In this document: positions 9,201 to 16,654 of the stretch, one piece after another
How the letters are laid out: every line of letters begins with the position of its first letter
How positions within the stretch are numbered: position 1 is the stretch's first letter
NCBI GenBank assembly: GCA_038210495.1
Contig: JBBQWR010000066.1
Coordinates: 1 to 22,806, forward strand
Direction: 5' to 3'
Length of the DNA stretch: 22,806 nucleotides
DNA from: JBBQWR01 sp038210495
GTDB lineage: Bacteria > Planctomycetota > Planctomycetia > Pirellulales > DATAWG01
Translations under genes and position numbers: made by a program
The notes under the pieces: generated by a model
What the model saw: only the letters and a program-made list of their open reading frames with translations
Database searches by the model: none
Told to the model about the DNA's origin: nothing

Positions 9201-10025
9201 CTTTATTCCGCCGCGGTATTCATCGGATTTGGGGCCGTACTATTGGGCCTAGCGTTCGAGGCAGTTTACTCGATCGCCTTCGGCAACATTGTCGCCGGCG
9301 CCGCGGGTTTCGCCGCGCTGTTGATCGCGCATCTGCTCGTTTCCAGCACCGATACGTTCGGCGTTTTGGAGGCCGTGCTGGACACGCAATTCTGGCTCGC
9401 CACGCACGTTGTCTGTGTCACGCTCGGATACGCGACGACATTCATCGCGGGTCTGCTTGGATTGACTTATGTGATTTTGAGTTTGTTCACGACCCAGTTG
9501 AACATGCCACTCGTTGGGCGAACCTGGGACACGACTGGCCTGCGCACGCTGCTCGGCTCGAAGCCCGCGAGCGCCACTAAACTCGTCTCGCGAGGAACGC
9601 TCGGCAAGGACCTCGCCCGGATGATCTACGCGACGGTTTGCTTCGCGATCTTCTTCAGCTTCTTCGGCACGGTGCTGGGCGGCCTCTGGGCGGACGACTC
9701 ATGGGGCCGATTCTGGGGCTGGGACCCAAAGGAAAATGGCGCCCTCATCATCGTGCTCTGGAACGCGCTGGTGTTGCACGCCCGCTGGGGCGGTATGGTC
9801 AAGGATCGCGGTTTGGCAATCCTGGCCGTCGCCGGCAACATCGCCGTCGGCTGGTCGATGTTCGGCGTCAACGAGCTCGGCGCCGGTCTGCACTCTTACG
9901 GCTTCACCGACGGAGTCGCGATGACTCTGTGGGCCGTCGTCGGCATACACTTGGCCATCATCATCGCCGCGGCGGTGACAAAGCCCAATTGGGAGCAATC
10001 CAATCCCACGCGGACGATTGGATAG
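6204..10025 (+). CDS. ccsBA: Fused ResB/CcsA cytochrome c biogenesis protein (System II heme lyase)
   Basis: The 1273-residue membrane protein would export heme and attach it to CxxCH apocytochromes outside the membrane. The first half is ResB/CcsB-like. It has a transmembrane segment at about 40-65, further helices, and a large extracytoplasmic domain ending before a helix near residue 535. The second half is CcsA-like. It starts with an extracytoplasmic section containing a PVQDGGR motif, then a set of hydrophobic helices carrying the heme-handling WWD motif WGRFWGWDPKEN (1167-1178). Candidate heme-ligand histidines are in LATHVV and GLHSYG. CcsB-CcsA fusions are known in epsilonproteobacteria, Bacteroidetes and others. 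The ATG at 6204 is preferred because GGAG at 6193-6196 is seven bases upstream. An earlier in-frame ATG at 6174 would overlap the lipoprotein gene. The five-heme-motif protein downstream is a plausible client. Confidence 0.93.
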   Translation: MATDVMPADTATELDSGRAFFKPRAREELALWKKIVQPLASLKLTVALFAMAIFIVFVGTLAQVDQDIWVVIRQYFRTAFAWIDLKIFFPPSWESADAQFFGSSAVHWLMGKGFYFPGGWLIGTVMAVNLVAAHLVRFKIQARGNRLATGIVAFAAAIGVTWWVVAHASFTGGVVDQTASPEFWSWLWMGIKSCLLAVVIAGVYRLATMDWNNRLAWWLLLFATLAIAMLGSWFQMSGLNPDGSAMRILWQLIQGSAAGLAIYGACLLIFKNRAGIVVIHLGVGLMMFNELFVGMTNVESQMTLREGEARNYSEDIRGVELAVVDSSDPRMEAVTVIPKSLLTDGAVISDARLPFDIQVVKFIQNAGLRAAMPDDANPATAGAGLQNIAVELRPGAGADSSSKVDVSAAYLKLLKKDSKESLGTRLVGVEVPQHDQIEVGKTKYDIALRFKRVYKPYSIHLDSVSKSDYAGTETPRDYSSFIHLIDGDRHVDLQDKRIWMNNPLRYEGETLYQTNFSQMPDGTKYSTLSIVANRAWMIPYVGCMIVVVGLLAHFMTVLGRFIRRRTDEDRVAASPVARSNVLVAELAEPKSASSRSNGKNRAAHRPAARNDFGDHISEPLSEPRSAVVTYLPWVVVAVFAGWAVSMAIPPSASSDSMNYYEFGKLPVQDGGRIKPFDTLAQNTLRVISEKSTYKDADKHSHTAVQWLLDVIADPKAAEEHRVFRIDNVDVQTALHLTPRQDLTYSMSEIVEHFDELAKQVNLAKDVDGAKLSLVQKKILDLGKRVSLFLDIQEGFTPIAWPELPTREEIDKDPEAAKSRFIAEFGKWRKQTERVHAGFEQRPRPMAVPLADGKLQWEPFALAHDEAFAQTVLQQKDKLNPALESLRSIFAAYGSHDVKAFNSEVVKYRDWLEAAQPVKGLDMPKVQFETYFNFFSPFYAAAVLYLVALLLAFVGLLGFGSNWGAALNRGAFWLIVVALAIHGWGLVARMQISGRPPVTNLYSAAVFIGFGAVLLGLAFEAVYSIAFGNIVAGAAGFAALLIAHLLVSSTDTFGVLEAVLDTQFWLATHVVCVTLGYATTFIAGLLGLTYVILSLFTTQLNMPLVGRTWDTTGLRTLLGSKPASATKLVSRGTLGKDLARMIYATVCFAIFFSFFGTVLGGLWADDSWGRFWGWDPKENGALIIVLWNALVLHARWGGMVKDRGLAILAVAGNIAVGWSMFGVNELGAGLHSYGFTDGVAMTLWAVVGIHLAIIIAAAVTKPNWEQSNPTRTIG

Positions 10026-10133
10026 CGATCGGACAAGTTTTCCGCAACGTATTGTATATCTATAAGGTCGCGATCGGCAAAGCTTTTCGGACGGTATTAC
10101 GTCAAGCCAACCGCTTCCGCCATTCGCGACGCG

Positions 10134-10454
10134 ATGGGTCTATTTCCCAAACGTCGCGACTATCAAGAGGCTCGTCGGAATGCGCTCAAACTGGCATGGT
10201 GGCCGGACAGCGGCGCGGCGGATGCCGGGCAAGTCGAGGATTTGGATTGGGAATGGATCAAGGGAATGAAGCGCCCACGAGCTGCCGAATTGCGGATTTC
10301 GGACCGTATCGGTGGCCACAACAATTTGCGAATCATATTTTTCCTCGCGGGGGTGGTTTTACCGAATGAGCCGCTCGGTCGAATTTGGACATTAGCGATC
10401 CTGCAAAAAAAGTCGATGCGGTTCACCGATCGCGATCTCCAGGTGTTTGAATAG
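10134..10454 (+). CDS. RelE/HigB-like toxin ORF, possibly degraded
   Basis: The 106-residue ORF resembles small RelE/ParE/HigB-type toxins in its second half: a basic ELRISDRIGG segment, a hydrophobic LRIIFFLAGVV strand, then RIWTLAILQKKS and a short terminal helix. Such toxins usually cleave mRNA at the ribosome and are neutralised by an adjacent antitoxin; an XRE-type gene follows 72 bp downstream. Two oddities suggest decay. The frame stays open upstream to the ccsBA stop (from 10026) and reads protein-like residues (YYVKPTASAIRDAMG), but has no ATG, GTG or TTG start there. The amber stop at 10452-10454 is followed in frame by 13 more sensible codons (ILKIVLKRFYPDR) before TAA at 10494-10496. 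Ribosome readthrough, a sequencing error or a true pseudogene are all possible. The toxin call rests on pattern and context only. Confidence 0.5.
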   Translation: MGLFPKRRDYQEARRNALKLAWWPDSGAADAGQVEDLDWEWIKGMKRPRAAELRISDRIGGHNNLRIIFFLAGVVLPNEPLGRIWTLAILQKKSMRFTDRDLQVFE

Positions 10455-10526
10455 ATATTGAAGATCGTACTGAAGCGATTTTACCCGGACCGTTAATCGC
10501 GTGGTAACCAACGGTTCCGAAGAATC

Positions 10527-11060
10527 ATGCCCGCGGAATTGGAATTAATCATGGCCGGCACAACGACGATGACCGCAAGTAACGTAATTGCAAACAACAT
10601 TAGAACCTATTTCGAGATTCATCGTGCGTTTCAGGAATGCGATGCCGAAACGCGTGAAATTGTCGACCAAATGTTGACTATTTACAACGACCCCGAAGCT
10701 GACGACCACGAAAGGCAGCGAGCCGTCAATACGGTGGTCGATGCCTTATTTCCAAGTTTGTCGGCCGAGTTGATGGACGGCGAGGTTCGCGTTCAAAGCG
10801 CGCCGGAAATGGTTTTGGCCAAGGCCGATCTCGATCTGCAAGGGTCGATATTTGCCGATCGGCTCGCCTCGATCCTCCAACAGCGCGGCTGGACAGTTGA
10901 CACGCTCGCCGACAGGACAGGCATCAGTGCGGCCATCGTGACGAGGATGATCGCCAAGCAGTGTCGACCAGAGCGGCGGACAGTCGAAAGAATTGCCGCA
11001 ATCTTGGAGGTAATTCCGGGCGAGCTTTGGCCCGATTTTAGCCTGACACCGGAGTCATAG
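10527..11060 (+). CDS. XRE-family helix-turn-helix protein, likely antitoxin
   Basis: The ORF encodes 177 residues from the ATG at 10527; in-frame ATGs at 10551 and 10569 are alternatives. The C-terminal part (about 105-170) reads as a Cro/C1-type helix-turn-helix, with RGWTVDTLADRTGIS as the first helices and IVTRMIAKQCRPERRTVERIAA as recognition and following helices, ending in LWPDF. The N-terminal 100 residues are acidic and helical (AETREIVDQML, DHERQRAVNTVVDALF). They could be the toxin-binding or dimerisation part. It follows a RelE/HigB-like ORF on the same strand with 72 bp between, the toxin-first order typical of higBA-type modules. It would be expected to bind the module's own promoter. 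A stand-alone regulator of the redox genes is the alternative. Confidence 0.7.
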   Translation: MPAELELIMAGTTTMTASNVIANNIRTYFEIHRAFQECDAETREIVDQMLTIYNDPEADDHERQRAVNTVVDALFPSLSAELMDGEVRVQSAPEMVLAKADLDLQGSIFADRLASILQQRGWTVDTLADRTGISAAIVTRMIAKQCRPERRTVERIAAILEVIPGELWPDFSLTPES

Positions 11061-11145
11061 GTGTTTGTATCATTTTGCGTTGCGACCTTGCCGAAGCGGG
11101 TGACTTGCGATGTTCGCTCACGAGTTTTGCCATCGGTTCAATTCC

Positions 11146-11174
11146 TTGCGAATCTCGCTGCAGTCAATTAGCAT
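11146..11174 (+). promoter_or_regulatory. Candidate promoter for the multiheme cytochrome operon
   Basis: TTGCGA (11146-11151) and TAGCAT (11169-11174) are 17 bp apart, each with four of six consensus matches. A 6-bp inverted repeat, TTAGCA at 11168-11173 and TGCTAA at 11191-11196, spans the predicted transcript start and could be an operator. The leader would be about 70 nt. Motif inspection only. Confidence 0.3.
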
Positions 11175-11252
11175 AGCGTGCATCGTGCCGTGCTAAGGCT
11201 CGGCGGACCGCCGCTCGTTTCCCGCCTGCCTTCTCTCCCGAACGGACTTCGT

Positions 11253-14200
11253 ATGCGGTTCTCAGTTTGCGTGTCGCGTTGCGCGATCGCCGTTGCTTTA
11301 GGCGCCGTGCTATCTCCGTTTTGGTCCGCCCCGCCCGCCAACGGCGCAACCGATGACGAAGAAGACGCCAAGCAGCCCGGGCTAGTAGCACAGTATTTCG
11401 TGAATGGTTCGCAGCCGACCTTCGCGAGGCCGGAAATGGCGCCTATGTATTTGCTCGCCGCCGGTCAGGCGCCCGATCCGCGGTTGCCGGTCAAGGGCTG
11501 GTCGGTAAAATGGACTGGCGTCATCAAAGTCATGAAGGCCGGAAAATATCGATTCTCGGCGATTCATTCAGGGCCGGTGGAAATTGTTCTAACTGCCGAT
11601 CGTAAGCTGGCATTGTCGGAAATAGACGCACGCACCGCAGCCACGCCAAGTGACGCAATCGAGCTACCGTTTGGCCTGACGCCTTTCGAGATGACGTTCG
11701 ATTGCTCGACCGAGGCGCCGGCGCTCAAGGTCTTTTGGCAGTCGGAAGACTTGCCGCGCGAGCAGATTTCGGCTCTCTCTTTTGGTCACACGGCCCAAAC
11801 GTTGAAAGCTCTTGGCCAATCGGCGATCGATGACTCGTATTTTCAAGGCCGGCTGTCGGTCGAGGAACATAGCTGCGCCGCCTGCCATCGCTCGACAGAC
11901 GCCAGCGGCGCCCTGCGGGCATTGCCAACTCGCCGCGGTCCGGCGCTCACCGATGCTGCGTCGCGGCTCAAGCCAGCCTGGATTGTTCGCTGGCTGGCCG
12001 ATCCGCAGTCGATGCGGCCCGACGCGGTCATGCCTCGGCTGTTTTCCGCCGACAAATCGGGGGAGCTCGAGCGTTTTGCCGTCGCGTTGTATCTGACCAA
12101 TCCGACGAAGGCCCACCCGGCAATGAGCGCAGCGGAGGCGAAAATCGAGCCCGCCAAGCCGGCGGACGAACCGGCGATCGCCGGCGGCGAACGACTCTTC
12201 AATCAAACTGGCTGTCTGGTCTGCCACGGAGCGACGAGAGAGGCCGCTGCCCGAGTACTGCTCCGCAATTTGCAGCAAAAGACGACAACCGGGCTCGTGG
12301 CTGCTTATCTCCAGGATCCGCTCGCGCACGATCCGGCCGGACGCATGCCGAGCCTCAATCTCAATAAGGCCGAGGCCGACCACTTGGCCCTGTATTTGAT
12401 GCACCGCGACGAAAAGTCGCCGACATCGCTCGCGCTGCCTTCGGAGCCGCCCGAAGACAATCAAGTCTTGACTCGGCTGCTGGACATGGGCCGCACGCTG
12501 TTCGAAAAGAAGAATTGCGCCGCGTGTCACGATTTCATTCCCGATGGCGCGAGCCATCCCCTGCCAGCTAAATTCGCCGAGCACGATCTGGCCGCGATCG
12601 CTCGAAAACCGACCACCGGCTGCTTGATGCCCGCGGACACCAAGAGCGACGGCGCCACGCCGCTCTTCGGCGCGGAGCTCGATCGGGCGGCGGCCGCCTC
12701 GTTTCTCAAACAATCGCTCTCCGCCCCCGGCACGACGGCGCCAAGCGAGACGGCCCGGTTGGCGTTGGCTCGATTCAATTGCCTGGGTTGCCATCAGCGC
12801 GACGGACAAGGTGGGCTATCGCCGCAAGTGATTCAGAAGCTGGCCGAGAATCAAGCGCCCGAAACGGCCGAGCTCGTCAGCCCGCCGCAGCTCACAGCCG
12901 TTTCGGAAAAACTTCTGGCCGGATATATGAAAGCCGTGCTGCAAGATGGCCGCCGTTCGCGCCCTTGGATGACGCTTCGGATGCCGCAGTTTCCCAAGGA
13001 TCAAATGGCCAATCTGCCGGCCTGCCTTTCGGCGCTCGACGGCAACTCGCTACAAACCGAGCCGCATCGCGCCGCGGGTCTTTCGCCCGCGGACGACAAG
13101 CAGCTCGCCGAAGCGGGGCGACAACTGGTCGGCGCCAACGGCTTCGGCTGCACAAAATGCCACGACATGCTGGGCACTGTGAGCGGCGGCACGCGCGGGC
13201 CCGACTTGTCGCTGGTCGCTGAGCGCGTGAATCATTCCTGGTTCGATCGTTGGATGACTGACCCGCAGCGAATTCAGCCGGGAACGCGAATGCCCACCGT
13301 GTTTCTGGGCGGCGCGAGCCCTTACAAGGACGTGCTTGGCGGCGACCCGGCCAAACAGCGGCTGGCGATCTGGCACTATCTGATGAACAGCAAAAGCTTG
13401 CCGCCACCCGAGGGAATGGAAGTCGCCCGGCCGACACAAGTGGTCACATCAACCGAGCCGTATCAAACGCTGCGCACGTTTCTGCCGGAGGTCACGCCCC
13501 GTAGCATGGCGATCCGCGGCGCCAGCGGCGTTCACATGGCCTACGATTTGCAAACTTGCCGGTTGGCTTATGCTTGGTCGGGCGACTTCCTCGATCTCAA
13601 GCCGGTCTGGAACGACCGCGGCGGAAACCGGGCCGGCATCAAGGGTCCGATTTTCTGGCGATCGCCGCCGGGCTTTCCCTGGGATGTAACGAACTCGGCC
13701 GGCGTTGTGCCCGACTTCTCGAAGCGCGGCGGCGATACGTCGCTCGGCGCCGAATTGCCGCAGGACGGCAAGCTCTATCCCACGCGGCTCGACTTCAAGG
13801 GCTATCATCTCGACGAGGCGGGCCCGACATTCCGGTATCAATTGCAACTCGACCCGCCAAACACCAGGGCCAGCTTCACGGAGCAGGTCGTCGCACTGCA
13901 CACGGACGGCGCAGGTGGAGTGCTTCGCTTGGCGACGGTCGCGGCGCCGTCTGGCCAAACAGTCTGGCTACAAGTCGCCGTGTCCGACCGGCCACCTAAG
14001 TGTCGTTCGGCGGATGGCGCGACCAGCACGCTCGACGCCCCGGAAAAATCGGCGCCCGCCGAGGGGGTGCTAACCTGCGTCCAACAGGGCAAACCGCTGA
14101 TCGTGCATTTGCGGGCCGCTCCGGCTGGCGGCCATTGGTTGGTCAGCCGCGTGGGCGGCTCGTGGTCGGTCGTGCTGCGTTTTCCAGCGACCCGCGACGT

Positions 14201-14291
14201 TTCACCGGCGAGACTGAATCTCGTCGAACTCGTGCCCGTCAATGAAGCACAAGCATCCAGCGTAATCGCCGCCGAGGCACAAGCTAAATAG
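11253..14291 (+). CDS. Exported PA14-like protein with five c-type heme motifs
   Basis: The 1012-residue protein has a signal peptide (about 1-32: basic start, hydrophobic core, cleavage near ANGA). A PA14-like beta domain (about 45-180; GLVAQYF, GKYRFSAIHSG) follows. Five CxxCH heme-attachment sites come next: C208-H212 (CAACH), C321-H325 (CLVCH), C422-H426 (CAACH), C510-H514 (CLGCH) and C633-H637 (CTKCH). Methionine-proline pairs that could provide axial ligands follow several of them (VMPRLF, RMPSLN, RMPQFP, RMPTVF). The C-terminal part (about 745-1010) is beta-rich and resembles domains in planctomycete membrane-bound dehydrogenase proteins. It likely transfers electrons outside the cytoplasm, perhaps from the propeller protein encoded 7 bp downstream. 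The ATG at 11253 is chosen because the signal peptide starts there; the open frame continues upstream. Maturation would need heme attachment, and ccsBA lies 1.2 kb upstream. Confidence 0.88.
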   Translation: MRFSVCVSRCAIAVALGAVLSPFWSAPPANGATDDEEDAKQPGLVAQYFVNGSQPTFARPEMAPMYLLAAGQAPDPRLPVKGWSVKWTGVIKVMKAGKYRFSAIHSGPVEIVLTADRKLALSEIDARTAATPSDAIELPFGLTPFEMTFDCSTEAPALKVFWQSEDLPREQISALSFGHTAQTLKALGQSAIDDSYFQGRLSVEEHSCAACHRSTDASGALRALPTRRGPALTDAASRLKPAWIVRWLADPQSMRPDAVMPRLFSADKSGELERFAVALYLTNPTKAHPAMSAAEAKIEPAKPADEPAIAGGERLFNQTGCLVCHGATREAAARVLLRNLQQKTTTGLVAAYLQDPLAHDPAGRMPSLNLNKAEADHLALYLMHRDEKSPTSLALPSEPPEDNQVLTRLLDMGRTLFEKKNCAACHDFIPDGASHPLPAKFAEHDLAAIARKPTTGCLMPADTKSDGATPLFGAELDRAAAASFLKQSLSAPGTTAPSETARLALARFNCLGCHQRDGQGGLSPQVIQKLAENQAPETAELVSPPQLTAVSEKLLAGYMKAVLQDGRRSRPWMTLRMPQFPKDQMANLPACLSALDGNSLQTEPHRAAGLSPADDKQLAEAGRQLVGANGFGCTKCHDMLGTVSGGTRGPDLSLVAERVNHSWFDRWMTDPQRIQPGTRMPTVFLGGASPYKDVLGGDPAKQRLAIWHYLMNSKSLPPPEGMEVARPTQVVTSTEPYQTLRTFLPEVTPRSMAIRGASGVHMAYDLQTCRLAYAWSGDFLDLKPVWNDRGGNRAGIKGPIFWRSPPGFPWDVTNSAGVVPDFSKRGGDTSLGAELPQDGKLYPTRLDFKGYHLDEAGPTFRYQLQLDPPNTRASFTEQVVALHTDGAGGVLRLATVAAPSGQTVWLQVAVSDRPPKCRSADGATSTLDAPEKSAPAEGVLTCVQQGKPLIVHLRAAPAGGHWLVSRVGGSWSVVLRFPATRDVSPARLNLVELVPVNEAQASSVIAAEAQAK

Positions 14292-14298
14292 GATTTCC

Positions 14299-16293
14299 AT
14301 GCGTACGATACTAAGTTCGATTCTTCTCGCCGCAGCCGGCCTGACGCTCTCGCCTGGACTGTCCCGAGCATCCGATCCGCCGATCGTGTACGTCAAAAAA
14401 GATACCCGCGAAGCCAGTAGAGTCGCGTCGCTGGCCGCCAGCGGTCAGGCGACGTCGATCGGCGGCGCCTGGTATTTGATTGGCCCCTTCGACAACAAAG
14501 GGCTGGCCACCGTCTATCCGCCCGAGCAAGAAATCAATCTCGAAGCCAAGTATCTCGGCAAAGGAGAACCGGCCGTCTGGCGCAAGACCGACTTCCCCGA
14601 CGCCCAAGTCAACGATCTCAAGAGCAAATTCAAGCAATCGGACAAGTGCATTTGCTATCTCTATCGGCAGATCGACGCGCCCTCCGCGGGCAAGATGCCG
14701 ATCTCGCTGGGCAGCGACGATGGCATTGCCGTCTGGCTCAACGGCAAGCAGATTTTCTCGAACGACGCGAACCGATCATGCACCCCGGATGAGGACCACA
14801 TCACTCTGGATCTAAAAGTGGGGCGCAATGACTTGTTGATGAAGATCGCCAACAACGCGGCCGATTGGGCGTTCTATTTCGCGCTCTCCCCGCCGAGCAA
14901 TTTGCTCGCCCGGCTGGAGCGGCAGCTCGATCGAGATTTTCCGCCACAAGGCGAGGGCGCTCACTACCGGCTCGACGCATTGCCATTGCCCGAGGGCGAG
15001 GTCATCGAGGGTGGCGGCGTGGCTTTTCGTCCGGATGGCAAGCTCTATGTAGGCACCCGGCGCGGCGACGTATGGCTCGTGTCGAATCCGACGTCGGACG
15101 ATCCCGATCAGATCACCGTCAAGCCTTACGTTCGCGGCTTGCACGAGATTTTGGGACTCAAGGTGGTCGGCGAAAACGATCTGTATCTGGTGCAGCGGCC
15201 CGAAGTAACGCTCGTCCGCTCGACCAAGAACAACGACATCGGCGACGACTTCACGACGGTCTGCGACAAGTTCGGCCTCTCGGGCGACTATCACGAATTT
15301 ATTTACGGTCCGGTCCGCGACAAGGACGGCAATCTGTTCTTCACGCTCAACGTCGGCTTCGGCGGTGGGCATCAGGCCAAGGTCCCCTATCGAGGCTTCT
15401 GTCTTAAGGTCACGCCGCAAGGCGAAATGATTCCTTGGGCCTATGGTCTGCGGAGCCCGAACGGATTGGCGATGAGTCCCGATGGCAAGATCTATTTCAC
15501 CGACAATCAAGGCGAATGGATTCCGGCTTGCAAGCTCCAGGAAATCCGCCAGGGCGAGTTCTATGGCCACGCGGCCAGTGTTCGTTGGTGGCCCGGCAAG
15601 AAGGACGGCGAAATGCCTCCCATGACGCAGCCGGCGATTTGGCTGCCATATTTTACGATGAGCCGATCCGCGACCGAGCCCGTGTGGGACACGACCGACG
15701 GCAAATTCGGCCCGTTCGCCGGCCAATGTTTCATCGGCGAGTTGACGCAGTCGCTCGTGATGCGAGCCAATCTCGAAGAAATCAAAGGCCGCATGCAGGG
15801 CTGTGTGTTTCTATTCCGCTCGGGCTTCAAGAGCGGGCCCAACCGAATGGCGTTCGCTCCGGACGGTAGCTTGATGGTCGCCTCGACCAATCGCGGCTGG
15901 GGCTCGGTCGGCGGTCAGCCGTTCGCGCTGGAGCGCATCTCCTACACCGGTCGACTGCCGATGGAAATGCACTCGATGACAATTACGCCGACGGGCTGGG
16001 ACGTGCATTTCACCAAGGCGATCGCCAAGGAGAAAGCGGCACAGGCGGCGACCTGGGTGCTGGAATCGTACACCTACAACCACTGGTCGACCTACGGCTC
16101 GCCCGAAATCGAAAAACAAGCCGACGTCATCACGGAGATCAAGATATCCGACGACGGCAAGACCGTCAGCCTTACGGTCCCGAAGCGCCGCAAGCAGCAC
16201 GTCTTCCACTTGCAAGTCAAAGGCTTGACGTCGCGGGAAAAAGAGCCACTACTCCACGCCGACGCCTATTACACGATGAACGAAACTCCATAG
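14299..16293 (+). CDS. Exported beta-propeller dehydrogenase-like protein (sorbosone dehydrogenase/NHL type)
   Basis: The 664-residue protein starts with a signal peptide (about 1-24, ending SRA). A beta-sandwich resembling galactose-binding or PA14-like modules follows (about 50-200; WYLIGPFDNKG, SLGSDDGIAVWLNGKQIF). From about residue 235 to 560 there are propeller blades with repeated signatures such as FRPDGKLYVGTRRGDVW, MSPDGKIYFTDNQGEW and FAPDGSLMVASTNRGW. These resemble the glucose/sorbosone dehydrogenase or NHL propellers of planctomycete membrane-bound dehydrogenase proteins. A C-terminal beta domain ends the chain. There is no CxxCH, so electrons would be passed to the upstream heme protein if it is an oxidoreductase. 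The ATG is 7 bp after the upstream stop, with AGGA overlapping that stop, so the two genes form an operon. Substrate and cofactor cannot be read from the sequence. Confidence 0.85.
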   Translation: MRTILSSILLAAAGLTLSPGLSRASDPPIVYVKKDTREASRVASLAASGQATSIGGAWYLIGPFDNKGLATVYPPEQEINLEAKYLGKGEPAVWRKTDFPDAQVNDLKSKFKQSDKCICYLYRQIDAPSAGKMPISLGSDDGIAVWLNGKQIFSNDANRSCTPDEDHITLDLKVGRNDLLMKIANNAADWAFYFALSPPSNLLARLERQLDRDFPPQGEGAHYRLDALPLPEGEVIEGGGVAFRPDGKLYVGTRRGDVWLVSNPTSDDPDQITVKPYVRGLHEILGLKVVGENDLYLVQRPEVTLVRSTKNNDIGDDFTTVCDKFGLSGDYHEFIYGPVRDKDGNLFFTLNVGFGGGHQAKVPYRGFCLKVTPQGEMIPWAYGLRSPNGLAMSPDGKIYFTDNQGEWIPACKLQEIRQGEFYGHAASVRWWPGKKDGEMPPMTQPAIWLPYFTMSRSATEPVWDTTDGKFGPFAGQCFIGELTQSLVMRANLEEIKGRMQGCVFLFRSGFKSGPNRMAFAPDGSLMVASTNRGWGSVGGQPFALERISYTGRLPMEMHSMTITPTGWDVHFTKAIAKEKAAQAATWVLESYTYNHWSTYGSPEIEKQADVITEIKISDDGKTVSLTVPKRRKQHVFHLQVKGLTSREKEPLLHADAYYTMNETP

Positions 16294-16654
16294 CGTGTAC
16301 TCGCGGCCCGAAGTGGGCCAAGACGTCGTTGAACGTTTAGCTCCAAAGTCGCAAAGCTTTTTTTGGCGCAAGGGTTGGCTCGCGGAATCCGCGCGGGTTA
16401 TGACGATTTTGCCGCGAAATCCGCTATCTAGGTTGTTCTCGTCGGATAAAATCGGGCGGCTGGCTCTGCCTCTGTTGCGTCAATAGGCGGGGCCGCTCGT
16501 TCCAGCGGTAGAGTTGACCGATTGGAGTCGTATGCGCGAACTGCCAGCGCATCGATCACAAAACCGCCAGGGAGAACGCGGACAGTCCCTGGCGGTTTTG
16601 TGAGCAGTTCCAAACGAAGCCCCTTTTCGGCCGATTGTCTCACAGAGAAAACTC
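16294..16654. other. Intergenic region between the redox operon and the GH63-like gene
   Basis: This 361-bp stretch has no convincing gene. It holds a weak -10-like TAAAAT at 16447-16452, a small hairpin CCGCT/AGCGG at 16493-16508, and the strong symmetric hairpin listed separately. Short open frames across it lack coding character. After the hairpin no clear -10 element is seen before the ATG at 16655. Confidence 0.6.
16557..16602. terminator. Symmetric hairpin, probable bidirectional terminator
   Basis: A perfect 17-bp inverted repeat (16557-16573 and 16586-16602) encloses a 12-nt loop. The GC-rich core CCGCCAGGGA is flanked by an A run on the left and a T run on the right, so it can terminate transcription from either side. 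It would end the cytochrome/propeller operon. Because it lies only 52 bp before the GH63-like gene, an attenuator role for that gene is possible. Confidence 0.8.

Noticed and set aside
16470..16560. tRNA-like or small RNA gene before the GH63-like gene
   Set aside because: Only a 5-bp hairpin was found. No cloverleaf arms or TPsiC consensus could be placed.
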